A stretch of 64,000 bases of DNA from assembly GCF_000711695.1 (NCBI RefSeq), contig NW_013546968.1, positions 52,510 through 116,509 on the forward strand, in the 5' to 3' direction. The notes beneath the pieces were generated by a model. It did not search any database and was not told the DNA's origin. It worked only from the letters and a program-made list of their open reading frames with translations. This DNA comes from Tilletiaria anomala UBC 951. Lineage: Eukaryota > Basidiomycota > Exobasidiomycetes > Georgefischeriales > Tilletiariaceae. Below, one piece after another: positions 10,291 to 22,800 of the stretch. Numbering within the stretch: position 1 is the stretch's first letter; every line of letters starts with the position of its first letter. The position numbers and the translations under genes were made by a program.

Positions 10291-13151
10291 ATGGCTTATC
10301 AACACGCTGGACAGATTTCGGAGGATGATCTCCAAGCGGCCATTACCTCTGCTGCAGACGCTTACGCCATGCGGCCCACCACGATGGCGCCTGCCCACAT
10401 GGGCAGTGACGGTGCGCAACGATATCTACCACCAACACTCGCTGACCCGGCCGACATCCCCCTGTCCACATTTGAGCCCCCTGGTAATGCTAGCGATGAT
10501 GAAAAAAGGCACAAAAAGCAGCAACAACACCGTGGATATAAGAGCGCGAACGGGAACGAAGCGGACGACTCGTCCGCCAGCGATGACGACGAAGATTATT
10601 TGGACCGCGTCGCAGGTGATGACAACAACTCGCCTATGGCTTCTCAGCCCCCACCTCACCACGTTATGCATGGGCCGCATGAGTCGGCAATGTCCATGTA
10701 CGGACACGAGCACCGTGACAACGTACCCAGCACTTCGGCTGTGGCTGATGCTTCTGCTGGCATCCCGGCTGGTGTTAAGCAAGGCGGCTGGCCCGAGCAG
10801 CAGGACACACTCATCGGAAGAGGTGAGTGCATGCGGGCAGCTTCACTCAATCTGTCTTCTTTCGTCAGGTAGCTCACGTTCTTGAATGTCTTTCAGATGG
10901 CCCCTACGTCGACGAAAAGGCAGGGATGCGTTTGACTGGGGGCCTTGGCGGCGACACGACCCCTCCTTCCCGGCCCATCTCTTCGGCAGGTATGAGCTCC
11001 GCCGACGAGACCGATGACTTTGACTGGGATACCTCTACCGACGAAGAAGTTGACGAAGTCAGCAAGGCGATCGGACCCGATGGTAGGAAGCGCATCCGTG
11101 CTCGCCGCGGTCGTAAGGTCTACCTCGCCTGCCTCCGTCTCGCTCGCCCGGTTCGCATCTTCCTCTTTGCAATTATCGCAACGATAATCGCCTTGGTGCC
11201 ATTCATTGTCGCCATTGCCGCCTTTCCAAACGCCCCGGCTCGTGCTCAAGTACAAGTCTGGTCGATCTGGGTCGCAATCATCATCGCCGCTTCCGCCGGA
11301 ACGTTCGTCTTTGTCGACTGGATCCCCGCTCTGCTCATGCGCTTATCTGTTGCCGTCTATGGTAAAGCGCGCGAGGTGTTCAAATTCTACATCGAAGTCA
11401 TCATGGCTACCGGGCTCTATGTCAAACTGCTCGGTTGCGTCTCGTGGGCCTGGATCTCCCTCGGCGGGGTGCTGGCCATCCAGTTCGCCTACGCCGATCG
11501 CCCGCCGTACTTTGTCTGGATCGTCCGCCTGCTGCAAGCCCTCTTTGGTACAGCATGCATCTTGCTCGCAGAGAAGATCCTGCTCCATCTCATCGCCATC
11601 AACTTCCATAAGACGGCCGTGCGCGACAGGCTCGAGAACAATCAGAAGGCGCTGCGAGTGCTGGACAAGCTTTACGAAAGTAAATACGAAGCGCCCAGTC
11701 GCAGCGCTCGTTCCGCCTGGGCTTCAGGCTACTGGGGTCGTTCCTTCATGGGCTACGGCGCCAACGGCTCCCGGCCTGGTTCGCCCGGTCCACACACTCC
11801 TGGCGGCATTGGAAGCCATGTCCACTACAAGCCGCGAGACGACGGTGGCTACTTTAAGACATCCCAAGCCAGTGGAGACCTCCAAAGCCAGGCACAGGGC
11901 CAAACCCAAACGCAGCACCATCAAAATCACATGCCTCACATTCACCGTCACCACAAGGGGCAGCCGTCCGAACACGACATTTCCAAGGCCGCTCGTCGCG
12001 CCAACGTTGCCAGCCAGCTAGCAGAGGCGCTGCAGATGGCGACAATGAAGAACAGCAAGCTGTTCAAGGGCAAGCAGGGCTCCGCGCAGTCAGCACGCCG
12101 CCTTGCCAAGAAGCTGTTCAATAACCTGTCGCATAACCGTAAATACCTTATCGCGGATGACTTTGTTCCGTACTTTAAAAACGAGGAGGAGGCCAAGGAG
12201 GCATTCCAGGTCTTTGATGCGGACAAGAACGGAGACATCACCAAGACCGAGATGCGTGAGGCGGTCCAACGGATCTACAAAGAGCGCCGTGCCCTTTCAG
12301 CCTCCCTTAAGGATATAAGCAGCGCCATCAGCAAGCTCGACAGTGTGCTCCTGTTTGTCGGCCTGCTCATCGCCATCTTTGTCTGGCTTCTCATCTTCAA
12401 CCGCAACCAGACGATCGCAAATTTGGTGCCGCTTAGCACATTCATCGTGTCGTTTTCGTTCGTCTTTGGCAACACGCTCAAGACCATCTTTGAGAGCATG
12501 ATTTTTATTTTCGCTACGCACCCGTACGATAGCGGCGACCTGGTGTGCATCGACGACGTCTGGATGTTCGTAAAGGACTTTGGCCTCATCTCGACCACGT
12601 TCCGCACGACGACCAACGAGGAGATTGTCGCACCGAATGCGCTGCTCGCCACGTCCAAGTTCATTCACAACGCGCGCCGCTCCAACAGCCAATGGGAGGT
12701 GACCAAGGTGATGTGCAGCTTTGAGACTGCCCTGGCGACGATCGATGAGTTTCGCAAGCGCCTACGCGCCTACGTCAAGGAGAACGACCGCGAGTGGGGC
12801 GGTGGCCTGGACGTCAACTTTGACGAGATCGACAACATGAATTGCATCAACCTCGTCATCGCCATGGAGCACAAGGGCAATTGGCAGGATTGGGGTGCGC
12901 GCTGGGCGCGGAGAACCAAACTTATGCGCGAAGTCAAGACGATCGCCGAGCAGCTTGGCATGGAGTACCAGCTCCCCCCACAGCCCATCTCGTTCCACCC
13001 CCGCAGCGGCGCGGCGCCGTTCAGCCCGGCTCGCTTTGCGAACCTGCAGCGCAACGCTACACAACGCCACAGCCAGCAGACGCAGCAGGATACCAACAGC
13101 CTGCTGCAGCCTGGCCATGGCGCCAGGCGTGGGCTTTCCCTCCGTCTTTGA
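10291..13151 (+). CDS. EF-hand MscS-family mechanosensitive channel (Msy1/Msy2-like)
   Basis: Exons 10291-10822 and 10897-13151 encode 928 aa. Fungal and plant MscS-like channels of this class sit in the ER or cell periphery and link hypo-osmotic swelling to calcium. The first 270 residues are acidic and low in complexity. Four hydrophobic spans follow (cores RIFLFAIIATIIALVPFIV, WVAIIIAASAGTFVFVDW, LLGCVSWAWISLGGVLAIQF, FVWIVRLLQALFGTACILL). After a long His/Gln/Gly-rich loop comes one EF-hand, DADKNGDITKTE at about 618-629, then two more spans and the MscS pore helix and beta domain (SFVFGNTLKTIFESMIFIF, HPYDSGDLVCIDD, TTNEEIVAPNALL). The EF-hand immediately before the pore is the hallmark of this subgroup. 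The C-terminal 60 residues are Gln/Pro-rich. Confidence 0.93.
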
Positions 13152-13869
13152 GGGCGAAGCCTTGAAGTCTTTCACCTGCGCCACAACTGGACTCGGTCTC
13201 ATCTGGATTTGGCACTCAGCACTGTATTCACACCTCAGCACCTGTTCGGAAAAGGACGCTAGACCCATCAGCTCACACGTGCATTGTTTCATATTCAACC
13301 ATCATCAAACGCCTCCCACCACGCCATTCATCCACAAATAACATTGCAAACTATCAATCACCTGCGTTCCAACTTACATATAGCCTCTTCGGCGCCGGCG
13401 CTGCTAGAGGCCCGAGGCGAAGGCGCTGTTGCCGCTCCCTCATCGTCAGCATATCAGACTCTGCCTGCTCTCACACCACCTGCTCACGCGACCTTGACGT
13501 TGGGACAGCCTATTCACATGTCGAACCGTCTCATTCATTTGTTCGTTTGTCCACAACACGCGCATACGTACATACACCTGCCCGCTTTCACGGCGGATTC
13601 AAAGCTTCGCATTGCCCTTCCACGTTGCATGGGATGGCCAACTTATAAGGATAGACTCAATAAAGACGGTCGCGGAGGAATATTCCTGCATGTTTGACCA
13701 TCAACAACACTGTATTTTGTCCTGCAGGCTTCGACTCTTTTCGAATGTTCGGCTTGCCGTGGCCAAGGACTTTATCGATGCATGCAATCTGCAACCACGT
13801 CTTTCCCGGGAAAGAATGGTGCGTACATACTAGACATGAGGATGGAAAGAAACTGCAAGTTACAAAAAG
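13152..13869. other. Convergent 3' intergenic region
   Basis: 718 bases between the stop of the MscS channel and the stop of the CBP3 gene on the opposite strand. It should contain both polyadenylation regions. AATAAA-like words (CAATAAAG at about 13659) are present. No coding feature is supported. Confidence 0.45.
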
Positions 13870-15172
13870 TTATACGCGGCCGAAGATGGAGCCGGGCATG
13901 ACGTCCTTGTCGTCCGTTGCCGCTCTTCCGGCTAGGATGTCGGCATCGGAGATCATTGCAAGGCGCTGCACTTCCCTACGAACATAGAGCGTGAGGCGTT
14001 CCAGGTGCTGTGGGAAGGCGAGCTCGGGGTGCTGCTTGGCGAACGAGTCGGCGCCAGCAAGATTGTGATGCGAGCTTGGCGAGGCACCAGCCTTGCCGTC
14101 GGCGCCGAAAACGCGGGTGTCCAGCTGGAGTTCTGGTGTTCCTTCCTCGGACGGATCCTGGCCTTTTTCCGTGCGGTCGATCCCTTTGATCTTGCGCTTC
14201 ACGCCGCCTACATGCCCGCCGAAGCCGCCAGCGCCCCAGATATTGCGCCAGAGCGCGGCTGCGAGCTGCGTGTCGTCGTGCAGCGCGGCCGCCGCAAGGC
14301 TCTGATCCAGGCCGACGAGAGCGCCGCGCTGCTGCGTATGCATGTCCTTCATATAGCCCTTCACCAGCCGCGCGGTCTGCACACCGAAGCGTTGGCGCAT
14401 GCGCGACTCGGCATCGATGAAGAAGTGGTTGATCAGCTCCTGCGCGTACGCCTGCGCCGCGCCTGGCGGGCACGGTGGAGAGGCGAGCGAGCGAAAGCGG
14501 ACGTGCAGCAGCCAGACGTGCAGGTACGTGATGTGGAACCAAGTTTGATACGTCGCGGGTAGGCCAGCATCTGCGCACGGTAGAACAAGAGTGTCAGCAA
14601 CGCGCGCCACATTGTCCACCGTAAATGCCGGAGTAGGCACGTGAGGACTCACCATGGTACCAGAAATCTTTCTGCAGCTCTGCCACTTCAGCACACCGGT
14701 CGTAGAGGTCGCTCGTGACGCGAATGGCGCTGGACCCCATCCGGTTGTATCCCATGAGCTTGGCGAGCGCCCGGACAACCGCCACGGTCAGCCGGCTGTA
14801 CCCCTTTTCCGACGGTGGCGGTGCAGAGGGAGAGAGTGTGGCGGCGGAAAAGGGGCCTCGCTTGATTTGGTTCTGCTGCTGCTGTGCAGCAGATATGGAA
14901 AGGCGTGGCGTATGTCCTGGCTTGGACGCTGCCGCTGGCGCCTGCGCCAATGCTGATGTTGAGGCTGATCGCTGTGGCTTCTGTTGTGATGAGCAAGGCG
15001 TAGCGGACAGCCGAAGTCCTGGGGAAGTAGATAGACTACAAAAGCTCGCAGGGGACTGTGAAAGCGATGACGAGCACGACGCGGCTGGGGCCTGGGGACA
15101 CATGACAGCCGCCCTTGCAGCGCTTCGCTGCGTCTGCCGCAAGGCGGTGGAGATGACAGCTGCGGCGGGCAT
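13870..15172 (-). CDS. CBP3: Cytochrome bc1 assembly chaperone Cbp3 (UQCC1)
   Basis: Exons 15172-14653 and 14570-13870 (minus) encode 406 aa. With Cbp6 this factor binds mitoribosomes, promotes cytochrome b translation and hands the new chain to bc1 assembly. The first 115 residues are Ser/Ala/Gln-rich with scattered Arg, fitting a mitochondrial presequence plus a linker. The conserved ubiquinol-cytochrome c chaperone domain starts near YDRCAEVAELQKDFWYH and continues past the intron with LPATYQTWFHITYLHVWLLH and YAQELINHFFIDAESRMR, with FGVQTARLVKGYMKDM further on. Start at 15172 is the only ATG giving the basic leader; the frame is open further upstream but with a GTG codon only. It is divergent from SFT2. 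Confidence 0.9.
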
Positions 15173-15666
15173 GGCCACCGTAAAAGGATCGACTTGCTTT
15201 CCCTGAGTTTCCTTGCCTTGTGATGCGCTTCCCCTTTGTTGGTGTCATGCAGCAGGACCTCTGGAGAATCGCAAGCGTCCGACACACATGTTTTCTATAC
15301 GCTGTTGCTGTTGGTGCCGAGATGATTCTATTTCTGGCCGTGTCGAGAGATTTGCTCCAGGAGATGGCTAGCATCGGGGCGGAAGTCCACGAGTGGATAA
15401 TGGTGGTTCCGCCCGGCTGAAGGGGAAGTTGCACCGAATCAGGTTGTATGCCCATGCCCCCCTCTCTCTGCTTGGTGCCGCTTCTCTCTATCGGCGTTGA
15501 AAGGAACGACGGATATTATATATGTGCGACATGGAGGCGCAGACCTGCTCCCCATGTACATACATTGAGAACGCCATTTCCTCATTCATCGAACGCCGTG
15601 GATACGTGGTGGGAACAAGAGCATCAGCGTCGAGGGACACTTGTAACAAGCATCAGCACCACCGCC
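15173..15666. promoter_or_regulatory. Divergent promoter CBP3 / SFT2
   Basis: 494 bases separating two divergent start codons. A TATTATATATG tract occurs at about 15514-15524, roughly 145 bases before the SFT2 start codon, and could serve as a TATA-like element for that gene. Nothing else in it is recognisable. Confidence 0.4.
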
Positions 15667-16520
15667 ATGCCATCTTGGATACCCGGCACGGGCGGCTCAT
15701 CCTCTGCGCCCGCCTCCACCAGCACCTTTGGAGGGGGCGGAGGTTGGGGTGCCGCCTATCCCTTCAGCGCTGCAGGGAATAGGTCCGGCAACACTGGTGG
15801 GCGCAGCGGCTTCTTACCATCAATGACATCATCCGGAGGCGGAGGGCCATCGAAGTGGGTCAACATGGATACGCAGCAAGTCAGCTACCTCACCGGCGAG
15901 CTCACCGGCGAGAACTCGGCATTTGCGCAATTCGGATTCGAGCTTACGCGTCAGCAGCGTTTGATGGGATTCGTAGGCTGGTGAGGTGCTGTGTGCGTCT
16001 TGTTTTCAAGTAGCAAAGCAGCAACTGACTACCGGATGCCTGCCCCCACTGCGCATGCACACCTTTTGAAAGCGTCATCGCAGGCTTCGTCATCTCTCTG
16101 ATTGGCACGCTGCTACTACTGATAGCGTCCTACGTCCTCTTCGCCATCCTCTACTCCGTCGGCTTCCTCGTCTCGCTGACGGGGACCGGCTTCCTGATCG
16201 GGTTTGGAACGATGATCAAGCAGATGTTCAAGCCGGTCAGGGTCGTCGCGACCATTATAATGTTCGCCGCTTTCGCCATGGTCTGGATCTCGGCTTTTGC
16301 GATCCGCAGTGCTGTGAGTTATGGACAGCATGCACACACTGCGCTCATTCACAACAAGATGCGAGGGGCTGACAAGGACTCTGATTGAACATTCCACCAG
16401 CCCCTCGCCATCGTCTTCTGCGTCGTCCTCTACCTCTCCTATCTCTGGTTCGCACTCTCGTTCGTTCCATATGCCCGCTCGCTCGTTAAGAGGATGTTCA
16501 GCAAGGTCATCGGCGGGTGA
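15667..16520 (+). CDS. SFT2: Sft2-type vesicle transport protein
   Basis: Exons 15667-15980, 16073-16313 and 16401-16520 encode 224 aa. Sft2 is a small tetra-spanning Golgi protein acting in retrograde endosome-to-Golgi vesicle fusion alongside Got1. The N-terminal 80 residues are cytosolic and Gly/Ser-rich, followed by FELTRQQRLMGFVGC at the start of the membrane domain. Four hydrophobic spans follow: VIAGFVISLIGTLLLLIASY, then SVGFLVSLTGTGFLIGFG, then VRVVATIIMFAAFAMVWISA and LAIVFCVVLYLSYLWFALSF. The protein ends SLVKRMFSKVIGG. The second exon must start at the AG before 16073: using the later AG before GCTTCG would put the membrane spans out of frame. Confidence 0.9.
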
Positions 16521-16782
16521 AACACCCCTCATCGGTGCGCGTTCTCTCCATCGAAACGACGACTACCTGTTGCATGCATGGTAGAAAAAGAGTCTCCCGG
16601 AATGAAAAGAGGATGGACGCTTGTCTGCTTACTTTCTCTCTTACAACGCTCCCTACACTGTATTTCTATTCAAGGAACGTCACGTCTGTTCATCCATCAC
16701 CCTTCAGAGAGCACCATACTATGTACAACCGCTGTCATTGCGCCTCGCCGCAGCGTATTTGTGCATGTAAGCTGGGCGCTTC

Positions 16783-17751
16783 TTAGATGTTCCAACCAGG
16801 CCTCTGGTGCACGTTGACGATCGGCCTTTGCACACGCGCGATGCCACCGGTTCCTAAGCTGCGCACCTTGCGCACGGCAGCCTGGATCGTCTCGTACTCC
16901 TTCTGCTCCCACGTCTTGCCATAGCGCAGGACGATGCTAAGCCGTGCGCTTGGATGGTGCTTCGTGCCCATCCGCGCGCGGCCCTTGATGTCTGCGCGCG
17001 CGATGTACCGCCCCTTGCCGACCCAAGCCTCGCTGACTACGAGACGCTTGACATCCATGCCCTTCTCCGCCGCGTGGTCCCGCGCGAGCGCGAGGGTAGA
17101 CTGCACGCGCTTGGCGGCGCGCTTGGCGCTGAACTGCATCTGCAAGATCGCCAGGTCGATCGGCTTGCCGCCGATCTGCGACGCTAGCAGCTGTAGTTTG
17201 CGCGGCGAGATCTTGAACGTCGCCGTGCTATACTTGTGCTCAGGCTCCGCGGCGTTCGATCCTCCCCACCGCTTGCGCGCGCGGCGGGCCTCGCGCTTGA
17301 GCAACTCACGCTGCGCATCGCGCGCTTGCGCCTTGAGGATGCCCGACTGCCCCTCGACGTCGTCGAACAGCGCATCGCCGTCAGATGAGATGGCACCGAG
17401 CGCGGCCTCGCGCTGCTCATCCACTTCCAGCCTACGCGCTTCGTCCGGCATCAGGCCGCCGCGCTGCCGCTGGTTTTCGCGCTCCCGACGCCGACCAAAC
17501 ACGGCGCGCCCTATCGTCGGGCCCAGTCGTGGGCCGAGCCAGTCACTGATTGCAGAGCGTGATGCAGTAGTGGAAAAGCTACGAAATGAGTGCAGTGTGA
17601 AAAATCACGACGCAGAATCAGCATTGGCTGGCATCGATGGCTAACGAAGGGGCCCCATGGGTAACGCTTCTTACTTTCTGCTTCGAACTATGAAAGCCCG
17701 AAGAGCATATCCCTTGTTCTGCAACTGCCCATCTGCTGCTACTGCTGCCAT
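16783..17751 (-). CDS. MRPL22: Mitochondrial large-subunit ribosomal protein uL22m
   Basis: Exons 17751-17675 and 17578-16783 (minus) encode 290 aa. uL22 lines the polypeptide exit tunnel of the mitoribosome. The conserved domain runs from TATFKISPRKLQLLASQIGG through AILQMQFSAKRAAKRVQSTL to the C-terminal hairpin VGKGRYIARADIKGRARMG followed by HHPSARLSIVLR. The first exon is inferred: it begins MAAVAADGQLQNKGYALRAF, ends at a GTAAGA donor in phase 2, and joins to FSTTASRSAISDWLG, a typical mitochondrial presequence. The main exon alone has no ATG before the conserved part, so a 5' exon is required. Exon 1 position is moderately certain and the domain call is firm. Confidence 0.85.
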
Positions 17752-18607
17752 CCCAGGAGACAATGGCGATGAGACCAAGGTGCCGCGAGAGGAGGAAGCG
17801 ATGCCCCGTGATGACGAGCTGCAGCACGAAGGGCAGCCGGTTTGACGACCGACGCTCGGCAGAGTGGCCGCTTGTCGTGGGAGGGCTGAGCAGCGCAGCG
17901 CCCTGGAGCTTGGCCCAACTACTGGACGCATGGCTCAGGCGATTGATAACTGCAGCGAGATGGAATGTGCTACGGGAAACGGGTCCTCCTCGAGCCTGTG
18001 CCGAGGCCGCCGGTTGGTATGGGGTCAGCGAGGAAGAAACGAGTGGATTTGCACGTTGTCCAGCAAGGAGAGTGGAGAAATGGAGAACTCGAGGCTGAGA
18101 AAAAGATTGCGAGGGCTGACAGCAACCCTACTAAAGGAGTCCATCCTTCGATCAATGTCACGTGACCGACTATACCCCTTCTTAGCGCTCTTTTGCTTCT
18201 AGCAGCCAGTCTCAAGTGAGAAACGGCGGGGTGGTCCGATCACCATCTCGCGACTGCTGGTGCTCACCCCCCCCCGGAGTCTTCAAAGTCAGTTCAACGC
18301 CGGGATAGGGTCAGCGCCGAGAGTGGACCCGCCAGCCAGCTCGTCGTCGTCCATTGGGAGAGTCTGGGTGGGAGCTGCGTCTCGTGCTCGTCGCCACATG
18401 CATACATTCGCTTGTTGAGATGAGTACATGGTTGGGCGATTGATTAGTCTGAATACCCCGCAGCGGGGACATCGTGCATCCACCTCAATGTGCAGTTCTT
18501 ACAAGCTCAAGGACCGGAAAACACGTCCAATTTCCTCAATACATGAGTGCAGTTGCTGGAGCCGTTCCAACTCTGTTTGAGAAGGCGTACTGCGTACCCC
18601 CCTCACG
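17752..18607. other. 856-base divergent intergenic region
   Basis: Between the start of uL22m and the start of the AhpC-like gene. No coding sequence is supported. It contains GTCACGTGACC near 18157, an E-box-like palindrome of the CACGTG type bound by Cbf1/bHLH factors in fungi, and a run of nine C at about 18268. Confidence 0.45.
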
Positions 18608-19584
18608 ATGGTCACCGCGACCGCTGCAGCAACAACAATGACAACAACACCATCGCCATCATCCCCTAATCGCCTCGTGGCGGACGCAGGCACCTCCTCA
18701 GCGAGCTTTGCTATTCACAGCACCAGAGGTGTCCATGACACGGTAATCACGGAGGCCAGCTTGCCCAACACAGCGACGAACGGTAGGAGCAATACAGAGA
18801 GCGAAACTGAAGATGGCAATGACGCCTTGCCTACGCCGGAGCAGATCGCCGCGGGGGATGAGGTCAAGGTGAACGATGAGCACGGTAAGAGCTTTCGCTT
18901 CGGTGATCTGCGCAAAGGCAGGAAGACGATCTTGCTTTTCGTTCGGCATCAGCACTGCGGAATCTGCCTCTCGTACCTCACCAGCCTCAACTCTCACCCA
19001 GCGTTCAAGAAGCTTGCCAAGGCGACGGCATATGCCGACGGTCCGAGGGCGGAGACTGCGCCAGACACACAGGTGATCATCATCAGTCAAGGCGCTTGGA
19101 GCGGCTTGAAGCGCTATCGCGACTTCTCAGGCCCGATCGAAGATGCGACAGGGAAGCAAAACACGAACCCGTTCCCCATATATGCGTCGACGGACGCAAA
19201 CCTGTTCACCGCGTACGGAGTGACGAGGCACACACTCGCAAAGGGCACAAAGCAGGACGCTGCACCTGAAGTCAGAGGGATCAACATGTTCAGCATCGTT
19301 CTCAAAAGCCTCAAGGAGACGCTCGGATCGGGAAGGGGTATCCTAAATGGAGGGAGTTACAGCAGGCTTGGTGCCGACTTTATCATCGACAAGGGTGAGT
19401 GACGCTAGCAGGCGTGTTCGATATACGGTTCGTGGTACAATACGGAACCATACCGTTGACCACGGATCTCCTTTCCTCTCCACTCTCTGCAGATGACAAG
19501 CCCATCTTCGCCCACCGTATGCGCTCCACTCGCGACCACACAGCCAGTGAACGCCTCGCTGAGCTTGCAGGCCTCGAGGCGTGA
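18608..19584 (+). CDS. AhpC/TSA antioxidant-like thioredoxin-fold protein
   Basis: Exons 18608-19394 and 19493-19584 encode 292 aa. It belongs to the AhpC/TSA-2 (AAED1/PRXL2-like) group of thioredoxin-fold proteins, widespread in fungi and mostly uncharacterised. An 80-residue Thr/Ser-rich head precedes the fold. VKVNDEHGKSFRFGDLRKGR opens the domain, and TILLFVRHQHCGICLSYL carries a CxxC-type pair at about C117 and C120 at the peroxidatic position. Later landmarks are QVIIISQGAW, NPFPIYASTDANLFTAYGVT and GGSYSRLGADFIID. A redox role is inferred from the fold and cysteine pair. No targeting signal is obvious despite the long N-terminus. Confidence 0.85.
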
Positions 19585-19867
19585 TGATCCTCCACCTGTC
19601 ATGCCCGGTACAATCGCACGAACGACATACCCGCCGCATACTCCGATTATAAAGTTACCCCCGAGTTACCTACGATGCGTGCACTTATTCAAAACCCCCA
19701 CCCCCTGCTATCGATCTTGCGTTCGATTCTGATAAGAATCACGGGAAAAGGTCATACATGACAATGTTGGCACTTGATCGTATTATCTCATCTGCGATGT
19801 GGGCATTTTCGTAAAATTCGTTCTCGTTCTGTCGTGTACTTGCAAAAGTATTCCTCCCTCTGACCTC

Positions 19868-22800
19868 TCATTCCCCGGTCGCGTGCCGCGCATTGTAGTT
19901 CTGCACGATACGGCTCAATTGTTTGAAGAACCAAGCGCGAGTGCTCGCCTGTTGGTGTGGTGTGGGACAAGTCAGCTAAAGCGGTCTCGATGATAGGGCT
20001 CTTCTGGGGTGTGAACTCACGTCAGCAAGATTCAAGTAAGGGCCTTGGATTCCTCCTCGGAGCAGCAGTGCAATACCCTGGCTTTCCAACCTACAGATTT
20101 CGGAAGGGCATCATGTTAGTCGAGCAGTCGCTGCGTCGTTCCCGCTGGACACCCACATGACTCACGAAATGGAGCTCAATTCGCTTAGTGGCACATCCCA
20201 AGCCACCTTCAGACGCAGTGTTCGGATATATACTGCAAAGATGAATATCCTGGTTAGCAAGCGTGTTAAGAAGTCTGCAAGCAGATGTACCTACGGATTC
20301 GGTTTACGGTCAACATGACCGCACTGTCTCCTTCATGCCCTCCAACATCGACATGTGCAACGTAGTGCTCCTTCATGATGCGGCCATTGTCCACATTCTT
20401 GAGCCACGTCTGTCCAAGTGCCTCGCGGTCCGAGTACGGCCGCACGATGCCATCGCTGGCAATGAAACGCGGCAGACGGACGCGGTCAATGTCATTTTGG
20501 TCAAACACCAGAGTCGTGTTGCGCATGCCCTCCGTCACGTTGGACGCCAAATCAAACACGCCAACTGCGGGCTTGGTGATGGCACCGACCAACCCTTTCC
20601 CGACACCCTTCAGGAAGCCACCGGCGCCACCTTGCTCAGCGCCCTCGAGCGGCTTCAAGGCTAAGCCTTCGAAGCCACTGGCAACGCTGGTGAAGAATGA
20701 GTTTGCTCCAGCTGCGATGCCATACAAAGCATGCTTTGGCTTGTTGCGGAAACGGCTCATCCTTCTTCGGCTTTGGAATTCTTGATCCATGGTGGCTGCA
20801 GCAAGACCTTTTCCAATGCTGCCCGTCACTTTCGACACCGAGTCCGTCACACCAAAGACGGTCTTCTTGACGAAAGAGCTTGCTCCCCTGGCAATCCCTA
20901 GACCAAGCTCCTTGTTGCCGTGCATGACGAGCCCATGATATGGCTCGTAAAATATGTCCGCAACTCCTGAGCTAACGTTGTTGAAAAGACCAACAGGGTT
21001 CCCGAGGAAATCTGCGGAGCCAAGCACTCGATAAAGCTGCATCAAGAAGCCTTGACCATAGTGATATATGATGCGCTCTTGCAGAATTGCCGAAGAGAGG
21101 CGGACATTCTCGATGACGAGGGCATTCAGCCTCACAGGAGCTTCGTTGACATTACCCAAAGCCATGGTCAGGGCGTTGAAGAAGAAGATCATTGGGTTGC
21201 GAGAGCTGACTCTTTCATCCGCGTTGACGCGCTCCGTTCGCATGAAAGACAAGTTAAGCGCCACCGGCTGGAGATGCAGGATCTCGTAGTAGACGTCGTC
21301 CTGCCCTCGTTGTGCAGATTTTGGCTCCGGAATGTTGCGGGGATTCTCGATGAAGTCGGTGTCGTTGGCGGACTCTTCCTGCCAAAATGCGCCTTCGAAT
21401 TTGGAGAACTCGTAGACGGCAAAGAGGAAATCCTCATCGAGTTCCACTGTGATCTCTTGCAACAGCACTGATGCGTACTTGATGTGCATCACGCCATGGC
21501 TCTGATCTTTGAGCCTAATTAGCGAAGCCTGAAGCGTTGGGTGGACTTCAAGATCCTTGCCATCTCTCGGGAGCACGGTCGGGTAGAGCACGATCGGGAA
21601 TAGGCCACCGAAGAGTTGATTATCGATCTGGATCCACTTGCAGATGAGATTGATTGCTGTCGTGACTTCTGACTCTGTGTAATGGACCTCCAGACCGCGG
21701 AAAGAGATGTAGGCCAGCTCCTGCACGTTGTTATTAATGAGCGAAATACCCACGCCTTCAAGCTCGAGGTTGTAGGAAGACATGATTTTGGTATCGACAT
21801 CCACGGCTTCGAATCCGAGGTCCTTCGAGCTGGACATGGATTCCGTGCGGGAGAATGTTGAATTCTGCCTGGTCAGCTTGAAGTTGCTCGTTGATTCCGA
21901 GTAGTTGGAGAGGACCAGCGTCTGTGTGGGTCCGTCAGCTCTGACATCAAGCGATATGACGCGCGAGCCTCTGCCATCTGAATTCGGGACTTTGAACGGT
22001 AACAAACTACCGATCTCCATGATGTTCACGTTGCGCTCTCGCCCCCCAACCATCAGCTTGATGAGTTTGTCAGGCAAAGCCGGGTAATCCCAAGCGTACT
22101 TCATCTTAGATCGAGGCTTAAGCTCGTATCGTTTCCCTACGGCTTCATCGCTGCCAACCGCGCCACTCGAGTCCCTTGACTCGGCTGCTTGCGCAAACGT
22201 GAGTGTGTGATCGCTTTCATTTCGCAGCATGAATGGCCAGGGGCCCGTCTCCGGGCTGAGGGAGATGAAGATGGTGGGCCCTTCCAAAGAGACATCGACC
22301 TTGATGAGGTGTTGGTGATGTCCACTCTTGGCAATCCGTAGATGGACGACACCGATGTCCTCGATGTTGAAGGGTGCAGTCCACTTGTTATTCAAGCCAG
22401 GGTAGGTCAATGTAAGCTGTTTTGTTGCCCCGACACGCAGGAAGTGCAAAGGCGCCCGCTTGGCAGCGTCGACCGTAATAAAATCCGCAGCTCCTGCTTC
22501 ACGGAGGCTGATGGCTTCACCCAAGTGATTGCTGATGAGGTATCGTGGCATTAACTTGACTACTTTCGACAGCTTGAACTTGCCCAGACCGTCTTCGATT
22601 GTCAGGCCGACGTGCACTTCTTCGTTCTTTGTTGCCGAAGGGATGGTTACTTCAGTCTCCGATCCGATGGCTTCGAAGGAGAGTGGCTTTGACCACCCCG
22701 ACTCTCCAACCTTGAGCAGCATGCGATTCCGCCGGTCGTTGGAGCTCTGAGAGAAGAGGAATGGTTCTGGTTCCTTCGATGCAGCATAAGCAGCTCCTTG

